Below are positions 13,201 to 25,200 of a DNA stretch of 31,394 nucleotides, piece after piece. A model generated the notes under the pieces. It worked only from the letters and a program-made list of their open reading frames with translations. It did not search any database and was not told the origin of the DNA. Positions within the stretch are counted from its first letter, which is position 1. Every line of letters starts with the position of its first letter. This DNA comes from Phoronis australis (taxonomy: Eukaryota; Phoronida; Phoronidae), in assembly GCA_002633005.1 (NCBI GenBank), contig NMRA01000071.1, positions 713,980 through 745,373 on the forward strand, written 5' to 3'. Both the position numbers and the translations under genes were made by a program.

Positions 13201-16200
13201 AAAATGCCTTCTAAACAAGTGAATTATGTCTTGAATGGACACTGTATTTCTGAAACTGTCAGGTTACTGCACACTATTCTCAGTTTGCGTTCTATTAGCG
13301 CGGTGATTAGCGCTGGTGTGGGATACTGACAACTCATAAATTACTGGTGTTACCAAGCGCACCGTGGAAAATCAACAATATTTTACAAAACATCCAACTA
13401 TTCTATTAAAACAACACACCTGAGTGCTTATCTCCTCCCCTTCATTCTCAAGGTCAAGGTCACCAAATCCAACTTCACCGAGCCCATTAGACATCGGACT
13501 ACCTTTGGTCAAACTGTCCGAAGTGTCTTTCTTTAAGACCAGAGGCGACTTCTTGTCGCCCATTTTAAATGCTGGTGCTCCAGCAGACATCTTCTTCATT
13601 TTTGACACGGACATGGCTTCTTGAGCCCTGTCGAAGGCTTCTTGGACAGATTTAGCCTGAAAGCAGCATATGCAGTCCAATGTGCTGTTGACAGAAGACT
13701 ATTGTATTGTATGCAATTCTCAACATTATTCTGACAATGACATAGAAGGATTAAGTGACAATGTGTGGTACTGGACCTTCGTATTGACAAGCTTGAACAA
13801 GTAGATTTGAAATACGGTACTTCTGTATACTTTTCCCTCACTCAGAATTAGCTCGTCTTCCTCTAACAACGCGTAACGTGAACTAAGTAAACTTGTAGCG
13901 GTGTTGCCCAACGACTACAATGGTTTTGAAATAAACTAGGCAGATATCGAGAGAATTGATATATTCGTCTTGTAGGAATTATTGGGCAGTTTGGTATAAA
14001 CGTTTTCGAAATAAACATAGTGTTTTTATTGGAGTTTAAAATGACGTTGTTGCGCCTAGCCGCTCGTTGATTATTTATGCCAGGGACTTGTGCAACATGT
14101 TGTGGCGATGTCAGCAGCATATGTAAAGATTTAATCAGAGCTTAAACCGACTCTGTTTGAAAATAATGGGTATTTAGTTGCTCTTTTGTGCACCAAAACT
14201 CAAAATTCGACGTTGTACAGCTATTTGAGTCCTACTGACTAACACATGCAGGGCCAGAATGGCTTTTACCTTGGCCGCTTCTTTGGCTTTGGACTTGGTG
14301 TCAAGTGCACTCTTGTTGGCAACTGCATTGGACATCATCATGCTTCCCATTGCTCCACGAAGTTCTGGAAATTATAAAGGGTACCCTGTCTGAGTGAGGA
14401 CTACTACTGCTGTATATGTACCCTGTCTGAGTGAGGACTACTGCTGTGTATGTACCCTGTCTGAGTGAGGACTACTGCTGTGTGTGTACCCTGTCTGAGT
14501 GAGGACTACTGCTGTGTATGTACCCTGTCTGAGTGAGGACTACTGCTGTGTGTGTACCCTGTCTGAGTGAGGCCTACTGCTGCTGTGTGTGTACCCAGTC
14601 CAAGCGGGGCTCTATTACCGCTATGTACATGTAGGCCTATGTTCCCTGTCTGATTGGCGACTACTACCGCTGTGTATATATCCTGTCTGAGAGTGCGGTC
14701 TACTACTGCTGTGTACATGTATATACCTCGTCTGAGTGGAGTCTACTAGTGCTGTACATGCACCCTGTCTGAGTGGGTCGACTGTTGGTTTGTACATGTA
14801 AATACCCTGTCTGAGTGGGTTCTACTACTGTTGCATGTTTATGTACGGTGTATGTGTGGGGTCTACTGCTGCTGTGTACATCAGTGTAAATACCCTGTCT
14901 GAGTGGGATGTACTACTGCTGTGTAAGTACCCTGCCTGAGTGAGTCTACTATCGCTGTGTACGTGTAAATACACTGTCTGATTAGGGTCTACTACTGATA
15001 CGTCAGTACCCTAAATGAGTGGGTCTAGTACCCTGTGTGCATGTAAATGTCCTGTCTGAGTGAGGTCTACTACTGCTGTGTAAGTACCCTGTCTGAGTGG
15101 GGTCTACTACCGCTGTATACATGTAATTACACTGTCTGAGTGGGGTTTGCCACTGTTGAGTATGCACCCAGTCTGAATGCGAACTACTTCCTCCCTATCT
15201 CAGTGCGAACTGCTGCCGATGTATATCGTTATTTGTCTGACAAACACATCCGTTGGACCCTGCGTACGAGTGAACAACTACCCGCAGTGTGTATGTTGAT
15301 TAGTTTGAAAGACGCATTAGGACCAAAACTGTAAGGCAGAATACATGCCGAAAAGAGACTCGGTCATAGTGTATTTAAATTGCTTGGTTTCTTAGTGCAT
15401 CAAGTCGAACTGCACACGGTCAGCAGAGATTTTACAAGCCGGTGGTTGATCACCATGTATGTTCATGTATGTGATGAAACATTTACGGAAGGATATAAAG
15501 TGACAATTTAATGAAGTATAAAGGGACATAAGAACGCTTACGACTGAAAGCATCATCAAATTCTTCTTCTGATGTAGCGTTCAGGTTTGCCACATCATCC
15601 GCCATGTTACCCATAGTGCCTGCTGCTGCCACCTGTCGAACAATAACCAATGAAAGTTATAGTTTCTTACTCTTTCTGTATTAAGTTTATCGAATGCATT
15701 TCTTAAAGATTTTGGAGTGTTTGTCTTTAAAACTTCATAAAACAAGTTTGGAAATATTATAGGAAACAACCAACCGCTGTGCTTGCATCAACAGAACTGA
15801 CCTCGGATTCTGCCGAAATCTCATCCTTTTGCTTCGTGACTGCGCTCATGGCTGATGCCGACTGCATTACTTCCGCTGTAGACGTCTTGGGTTTATAGGT
15901 CTTATTCATGGACTCAACGATGTTGTTTCTCACTTGGGACGATGTTCCTTTGTTAACTGCTCCATCTTCCCCTTCCTGCAATTGCATGTGATCGTTACGT
16001 AAATCACGTGGTAAATATGGTGTTTCTAGGAAACCTTAAAGGTCCTAAACAATTTCACACAAGAATCAAATGTCGTTTTATCTACTGTAAGTAAGTGTCA
16101 AACGGGGAAACACATGTAATTCACAAAGGTGTCACACAGCTGCATTTATATTGATTGCGAAACTTTTACCCCCGGCACGTACATGTGGATTTTTACATGA

Positions 16201-19200
16201 AGTATAGTTTGGTTAATAATTAGTGATTATGTAACTGATGAGTTTTGTAACCAGTTTTAACATACTAATGCCAGATTCCAGTACGTATCTAAATACACGA
16301 GGATGTAAGAAGCTATATGAGGATGTGAGAGGCTATATGACACGCCAAAAAGTAAAATACAGACATTCTGAATTCGTGAATTGCCTTGGAAGCTGTTGTA
16401 GTATCGTATTACTATGTAGCGTAGTCATACATTGCTGTGAATGAAGTAGTTCTCTCGGTACTTAGTCTTCAAATATAAACCTATTGTTCTAAACCTGGTG
16501 TCTTCATTATCGCCTCAAACCGGCCAGATAATACTTCATGGTGGCAACGGTAAAAACACAATCATACCTGTGATTGCCAGGACCGATGTTGTGCAAATAA
16601 ATGGACTTTGGAGAAGTGCAGAAACTAATTTTCGTGCATCTACCGGGAGCCGGACAACGTGAAGCCGCGACGCGCCCTTGTCTGCAAACCCTATCGTACC
16701 TGTCCGTCAACCAGCAGACGTAAGTGCAAGAAACAACTGTTCTGAACGGACAATCGGTATTCAGTGATCATTATACTACCAACGTTTTATTCCTGTCCGA
16801 GGATAGGAGAAACACGGAATTCATTGTCACGCGGACTGACACCTAATCGCCATTGTCTCTCGCAGACTGTGCCTGAAATTTGTCACTCCCACATTCCCAG
16901 ACGACCTATAATTAGATCAGTGCAAGTGACCGTCTGCGACCTCTGTGCCTGTGACATTTGACNTTGATTTTTAACAATTAATATGAATCACCATAGAGCT
17001 GACAATGCCCATAATCTTCTGACAAGCCGCCTGAGGGTTTGACTCCAGTTCACTCCCCACATCGTCTGTAGCGCTCTTAAGTAATTCAGCCTTCTTCTCG
17101 TCGCTAAGACCAGCTAACGGGTTCAGAACCTATATTAAATATGTAACAACGTTTACGTCAAGCCCTATGGCAAACATAGCAATGTTGAGTTTGATAACCA
17201 CGATTTTCATTATCAAAATAGTCAAAACCTCTTATTACAATGATGGTGATCACGTCCCGTTCATACATTGTTGGTTCAGTCGAAGGTTTATAGCTGTTCG
17301 CGGTATTCCAACATGAACCGTATCCAAATGAACTCAAAGTCTGAGAACGCGTGTGCAAACACGGCAGTAACACGAATGTTCGGCAGTGAAGTCTCGGAAG
17401 GCCATGCAGGTATCACAAGGCACTGGGACCCATCATTATTGGTGATCCTTACAAACCGTGTACACACCTTGGTGGCCCTCTCGCATATTCCTTCGACAAT
17501 TCACCACATATCACCGAGGAACGTATTACCATGATCTTATACAATCCATAGTCAACCGCTAAGAATCCGAAATGAACAAAGAGGACTGTGTGCAACCACC
17601 AAAAATAAATTTGTCCAGTTGTGGTGAGTTTTCATGGCAGTTTGAAATAGATGGCGCGCAATAGCTTTCATGGAGGAGAAAATGTCGGAATATCCGAAAG
17701 AACATCATTTTATCGCCATCAACCGGAAGCGAAACGAAGCAAACGGCGTCTACTGAGAAGCGTAAAAGCAGCCAATGCCGGGTTTATAAGGAGTAAAGAG
17801 GACTCCGGGCCCAATCTTGTCAAAGAAAACAAAGAAGTAGTAACAGTTGATTTCATCATCGAGGTTCCTCTTTCAGGATCTATTATTTCCACAAAACTAA
17901 CAAAAGAACAGCGCTTATTGTATGTTCCATGCCCTCCCCCTCTTCGAGAAGCCACCCCTCCTAATGAACAGATCTAAAATTGAAAAAAAAAACGCAACAT
18001 GTGGTGTCATGTTGAAATGAAAGAATATGTCGTCTCCAAAACAGAAATAAAGCAAAAATTGATAAAAATCTCCAATTACTTGAACACACTTTTTGAATAA
18101 AATTTAACAAAAAAGATGTGTACATTCATAGCAAAGGAACGGTAACTATGTCCTGACCGCAATTCATTCGATATAAATGGATGCTTGCTGTCTTCTCAAA
18201 TTAGGACTGACTTGTGCCGAAATGTCCATGGTGTAAACATAGAAGTCTCACCCACGCTCTTTTGATACAATTCGTCATTTTTCTTACGACGTATATTATT
18301 ACTATATGTAGAAGTGTACATGACGATGTCACACGTAAATGGACGAACTTTGTATCAAATGAGCATGGTCTCATCAGAATGCCAGAATGCAAAGGATTAG
18401 GCCCACCAAAATATCGTGAACCGACATATGAACCGGCAACGACTGAAGGTTATCATAGTAAAATAAAACTCAAAGAAATCAGGTAAGATGTGAATGAAGG
18501 ATTTGCCAAACTCACCTGAGTTTCAAATTCTACTGTATTAGCTGTACCATATTTGTCCATAACCATGACAATCACATCAACTGAATAGTTGAATTCCTTT
18601 GCTCCTACAGGAAGCGATAAAGGATACGCTACTGGACCGCCTTCTTTCAAGAGAGTCAACTTGGACTGTCCTCTTGCTCTTGAATACACACGGTAAGTCG
18701 GCTCCTCGTCACAACCAAAATCTTCCGCGCGGAGCTTGTCTCCTTCATCCGTCCATCCGCTGCACTCGACGCTAAAGGAGGTGTTTAAAGCGACACCTAG
18801 AAAGTAAAATACGTTTTAGAAATAGTATAAATTTTCAGGTCCTCAAATTACAGTGTACTTCATACATAGATTCGCCAGTTTGTGTTAATTGCATTCACAA
18901 AGGTTAATCTTGTGCAAGACACTACCGATAAGTTATGTTATCAAACAAGCACATGTACTACCTATACAGCATGCAGCAAAACTGCAAACGTTGTGAAACA
19001 TTGGTTCCCATAATTAACACCACGGATGTCCATGCAATAGTATAATAAAATGTAAACATCCGCAAGTTGTGTTCATTCTCAGAAAGGTTGACCCAGTAAA
19101 TCATTTTGAACATCAAAAAGAAGTAACCTTGGTAACTTCAAGAATACATGCACCTGACGTACATGTAAGTAAGGCGTGCGAGAGGTACATTTCATGGTGT

Positions 19201-22200
19201 AAGCCATGCTTACAATAGGAACACTTGTCTTTCGTTACAAGCTTCGCCAAAAATTTAAGGGGACTAAGTGATCGCTGTCTTCGATATCTAACAAGAACTT
19301 GCCTGTGGTCGGTTGTACTGTGCAACTACCGCCAGACGGAGGCACGTTAGCTATGAAGTTGTACTCCACTCTTCCAGTGGCGTTTGCACTGATGCTGTCC
19401 AATAAAACTTTATATTGCTTGCCGCCGACGAGCGAGTTGGGTTGAATGTGTAGGAGGTCTCCTGGTGGGTCAATAAGAAAGTCGAATGATCAACACCAGT
19501 CAACTTGGATATTTCAATTCAAATAGAAATAAATTAATTGACCAAAAGTATACGTAGTGCAAGTTGGTTGCTGTAATGGCATGCAATAAACACCATGGGC
19601 CAACCGTCTCTCGAACCATCGTCCCTATGTCACTTTCAAGGAATTTTCTATACGAAAAACGTAAATTTACAGAAATTAGCATTGCAGTAGTATGGATTCG
19701 AAAAATATCACTTTAAATTAGAGGTACTCAAAAATACAAAATTCGCATACTTTTGAAAATTAGCAAACCCGGGAATATAATTAAATACAATTAAACATAA
19801 ATCGAATTTATTACTTTTCTAAACAATTTCAATCATAAATTTGATGAAAGGTGAATTAGTTGAAATGAATCGGAACGTGTGGATAGCTTTCACTTTGTTT
19901 TGTTACCTACTACTGACACAACGATCAGATGGAATTCAGAAATTCATTCAAAAATATCTGTTCGGTGTAAACGCACCGCGACAGGTGAGTTTTAACTTTT
20001 TATGGATTGATATGGAGTTGAAGGATAACTGGCCTTTGACTTTTTCTTAGTAAAATTTCTTCAATTGCTTCTGACTTATTAGGTAGTTCAGTAAAGTCAG
20101 AGTGACGACACATATTATTTTCTATCTATTTCACAGCAAGAACTACAGGTGAGACAGGATCCCATTATTCAACAAAATGAATGGTAAAATTATTGGTAAC
20201 TTTTGATAATTTTAGTGTTTTTAGTTCAGTAGATATTTGGTTGTACGGATCCAGAGAAAAGGTTCGTGTGGGTGGTTTGTATCCCATGATAGCAGAAGGC
20301 GATTGTACAGTGTACATGTAACTAGTGCATGGAAACATTGATAAGGTAAGTAGCCTCTGTCACGAGTAATCCTATTGAAAACATATGTATTTACCTTGTG
20401 TGGTTAGGTTCAGACCTGAAGCTTCTGACAGCTGGTTACTGGTGCCAGATGTTTCCAATATCTTCCATTCCCACTGCAAGTCCTCTGCACAGAATTCTGT
20501 ACATATTGCCTGAAGGGTCATGATGAGGCTTGGGTTGGCCTTAGCGTTACAGTTCTTGATACAACTGGGAATAGGTTAGACACCATCATGATATTCTGCC
20601 AACAGTCACACACATAGAGCAGGTGCAACTGACAGTTTACATACAAATAATGCATGAATGACGTCATTAAGGAAGAGTAAGTGGAGTTACAATAACCAGG
20701 CAATAGCCAGACAATAGCCAGGTAATAGCCAGACAATAGCTAGACAATAACCAGGCAATAGCCAGGTAATAGCCAGGCAATAGCCAAACAATAGACTTAA
20801 AAGTAGGTTTCTTATTTCTATTGTGCTGATTCTTGATCAAATAAGTGATAAATGGAAGCGCACGTGACCAGAAAGGTCCACGACTGGGAGGCTTATATCT
20901 GAACTGGAGATGGAACAATCTGTTGTTGGAATCTGATATTTTGTATTTAGACTCAAACCTACAGTATAGCAAACATGATGGGTCATCAAGTACGACATTC
21001 ATCCACACAAAGGACAGTACGTATTTGTTGACAATTTGTTCTAAAGATAAAGACAGAAAAATGTGTAAAAACGAAAGCGCTTTAGATGACATTGACGACA
21101 ATGATTGTTAATGATGTTAACAAAAATAATTATAAGAAATACAGTATTGTGAACAAGTTAATTTTAAATTACTTGTTCTAATTAAATTGACAGAAGCAAA
21201 ACTTTATTTTTGAGTCTCAAAATTGGGGCCCCCTATACCAATATGAGGGCTCTGCCCGAAGACCACCAATAGAGGGGCCACCTTATCATATCCTTTATCA
21301 GTATAAGGGCGGCGGATTTGACGGCTTCCAGGTTGGTCCATATATATTAATATAAGAGGGCCCGCTTCTAGCCACCTTCAGGTAGGCCCCCTATATTAAT
21401 GCAAGGCTCCCAGTTTGGAAACTTGGAATTGGATATCTTTTCTTAGTAATTTTAATAAGACAAGGCCGTTTAAATTAATAAGCAATCAGACATTCACTTC
21501 TATTGTCCTATTCGTTCTGTGTCGGCCATCCGGGTATTCTCAATAGAGGCGATGACAAAAGTATGTGTAACACGTTTTCCTGAGCGTTTATATGACTTTC
21601 CGCTGTTACGTAAATACACTCGTCTACAGAACAATAATTATAGCGGGGTAAACGTCGTTCCAAGATTACCATTTATCTGTAATTTACTAAAGGTGACACA
21701 AAAGTCGGTCGTTTGTCGTTTGAAGCCGACTAATATTTCTAAAGTTAGAATTCACTGTCATTTGAAAGGTCATTCACTCCATGGTGATTTCCCAGACACA
21801 GACATCTTGATCATAGCTTACAAACAGGTACTGCCACGCAGATACTTTTAATATCACCATCGAAAGATGTGGCGCCTGTCAATCTCAAATGGAATGCCCC
21901 ACCTTTATGGTCTTTTTGGGATGAAAGGAAACACCAAGGAATGGAATGTTTTAGACATTGTTTTGTGGTAGGCTGACATTTCTGGAGTTTAGGTGCTTAG
22001 TATGGAGAAAATGTCCATTAAGCGAGATTTTTACTGAATGCATGTGTTGAACTTACTTGCATGTGATTCGCTGTGTGATTCCTTCTATCACCTCGACTGT
22101 CTGTGTGAAGACAGCCTTACGCTTGTCTTTTCGCATTTCCACAGTGAATGAGTAAGTCGAGTTTGACTTCAGTACGTGAGGCGCGACGGTGAATATCCCG

Positions 22201-25200
22201 CGCTTTTCCACAAGTCTTTCACCAATACCATTTACTTTAATGGCAGGTCCTTCGCTCCCCGCTAAGTCGCACGAATCTGAAAAGTCGGCAAGCTCCTTAC
22301 CGCTTACTCCAGTAGGATGCAGCCTGCGGCAATACCATGTGAAGTCCATGCCGGTCTTATTGTCCACTTCAACATCAGGATCAACGGACATGTCCATGGC
22401 GTTCAGAGTAAAGTTGTTCTGAGTAGAAACTCGAACGAACGGGCCACCGACAATAGCTGTCTTTACGCTTGAAGATGTTATTCTGAGATACATCTGTCTT
22501 CGTGTAGACACATTGTAAGGACTCACAGTCACCTCTACAGTGAGACGGTGCAGTTCAATTTCCAAGCTAGATTTTGGAAGCTTTATTTTGTTATCATCTG
22601 GCCCGGATGTTGGCATGCTGGGAAGGCTTATTCCATAAAACGTCTCATTTTGGGGATCGAAACGTTCTAGTCTCCAGGTGTAGGAAACACCTGAGGAGTT
22701 GGGGCAAATTTGGTGAAGTTTTGCGTTGACCTGCAGGGGGAAGCACACAGACCGCACGCTTTGATAGGGATCAGCAAACGAGTTACGGTTGACGCCTTTG
22801 AAGGCAACGGTTGGCGGATAACAGTTTATTTTATCTTCTGGTTTGTACACCACGACATCATTGGTTGTGTAATCTTCCGATACAAGGTTGATTAGGCGAA
22901 CAGTAACTCGGTAGTCGCCGACAGATTTATATGTATGTTTATGACTTAGCTTTTGTGGTATCTTATTCAAGAATACATGATAACAGTTAGATTTGCATGA
23001 AGATCCAAGAATGTTCTTCACGTGAGGAGTGGAAGTTGATTGGTCATTGTAGGTGGCGCTTGTTGACAATACTTTCGGCGTGCTTACATTTTCAAATGAG
23101 ACAGCTTCATAAGAATCCTTCCCAGTTGTTATTGTTGCACTAGTCGTCACAGATCCGCTATTTGAGCTACTTGGTTTATGTGACTGAGTGCTGCTCAAGG
23201 ACATGCTTATTTTATCAAATACAGAAGTAGAATCCAGCGAAGATAATGACCTAGGTATAGTAGTTGTATACACAGCCGTGTTACTATGAGTAGAGGTGTC
23301 AAGTGACAGCGACATGTTTGCGGCACTTGATGTTTTATCTGTTTCTAAGTCAACATACCTAGATACATTTAATGACCGACAAATGTTGTTTCCATACACT
23401 GTCCATGGACTTCCGTCTCCGAAGTCCCACACAACGCAGCCATCTTGTATTTCATTTCCCAATGTAACTACGGCTGTGTAGGGTGAATCCACAACTAATA
23501 ACCGGTCTAAAGTCAGCTTCTTTATCTTTGCAATTTGGTGTACACGCACTACTTTCACTGCACTTCTGCTGTCCACCATGTTCCAAAGTGTTATCGAAAA
23601 ATTCCTCAGACCACTCTGCTCAAGCACATATTTCAGGCCGCACTCGGCGGTACTTTGTACAGCGAAGGTCTTTACAACACCGTTTGGGAGCCGCCACGAA
23701 GAGGTCAGGTTTGAGCCTGAAGAGTATCCGCAGGCCCAGTGCGTCTCAACACCCATTTGAAATTGCGGGATTTCTGGCTCTGGGTTCTTTAAAAGGAGAT
23801 TAGTCGGCTCCATTGTTTCAATTTTCAATCCTTGAATCGATTCACATGCGATGACTTGTGCTGAAACGCTGGCTTTATTTACACGATTCCATAGAACAGC
23901 TGTTACCTGAAATACACCCACACTATAATTGTGGCGGAGGGTTATGTTACTGGTGAAGTTGAAATCTGTGAGCGTTGCCAGTTGATTGTCACCAAAGAAT
24001 ACCGTGGCGTTTACCCTCTGTGGTCTCTTTGCCGTATCTTTGGCCGAGATCTCGATTTCAGCTTCTTGGTCGGGTAATCGGACAGGAGAAGACGCATGTA
24101 TAACAACATGTGTAATTTTGTGTTGTACAACTATGGTCGTGCTCGTCTCCGAATAGCCTAGTTTGTTAGATACCACAGCAGAGATCACAAAAGTCCCTTC
24201 ACTGTCGTAACTGTGTTGAAAGGTGGCAATGTGTTTCGAGCCGAGACGCTCTTGGAGTCGTCTGTTGTCACCGAACTTCAAATTGAGTTGAAGGTCTGTT
24301 CCCGTCAGCATGGAAATGTTCAAATTAAACCATTCGCCAGGTTGCAAGGCCGCGATGCGAGGTGTTATAGTCAGACCAAGTATGCCTTCTTGACAAGTAA
24401 TTGATATGGTAGAACTAAAATTACTGACACGATTAAATGCAAAGAGTTTTACATGTGTTTCCTTCCCTGCAAACAGTTCACTGAACACGTGTGAAAACGT
24501 TAATGGATGCTGAGAGTCGAATGCTTCTGGCAGGTCTAAAACCTTAGTCTTAGCTTGTTCAAAATACACGCGTATTGTCACCCCCGTAGGAATAGACACA
24601 CCTTCGTTTACGCCAAGAGTAAAGTTCGCCTTCCCTGGTGGCACATTTATCAGGTTAGTGCCATTGAAAAACAATTGCTCAATTGGGTTTTCAACAACTA
24701 CCGCTTCGGTGGTAAATGCTTCGTGAGAGGAAACCAGATTATTGCAAACTGAGCGAGGATGATAGTTACCCACAGTGATGTATTTGTGTCGGTAAGTTAT
24801 CAGGCCGTTTTGTGCATGCTCATGCGAATGCATTTCTGTTTGATTTGTACCATCTCCATAGAAGACCGTACACGATATATTTGTTCCGCTCCGTGCGCTG
24901 AGTGAGAATTCAACAATGTCGTTTGTCGCCAGCGAGAACCTGGACGGTATCAATTTTATTCCTGTCACGTCAGCTAGCACTGTCACGGTGAGATTAGTTG
25001 TCGCGTGGCTGATCAGGTTAGAGCAGTTGACAATAGTTGTTCTTCGTCCAACGTCATTTACGGACAACTCATAAGTAAGGTCGTGCGAGAGTCCATTGGA
25101 CAGATTGGGAGACCATGCGGTCGAGGTGGAACCGTTTCCAAAGTGCCACGAGCACGTGACCTCGGAGGGTGGGAAGTCTCTTTGAGCAGTCAAAGTCATC

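Noticed and set aside
16500-16960. GC-richer block as a mobile element fragment
   Set aside because: No terminal repeats, target duplication or enzyme motif visible; not enough to call.
18214-18486. 90-codon plus-strand frame with one hydrophobic segment and a donor-like end
   Set aside because: No ATG at its start; the only nearby acceptor (18204) brings an in-frame stop, so it cannot be placed in a transcript.
20667-21101. 144-codon minus-strand frame with Trp/Leu-rich end
   Set aside because: Part comes from the 11-bp repeat; splice phases of exons 4 and 5 join directly without it.
21519-21851. 110-codon plus-strand frame in intron 4
   Set aside because: Starts with GTG, no motif, no splice or poly(A) context.
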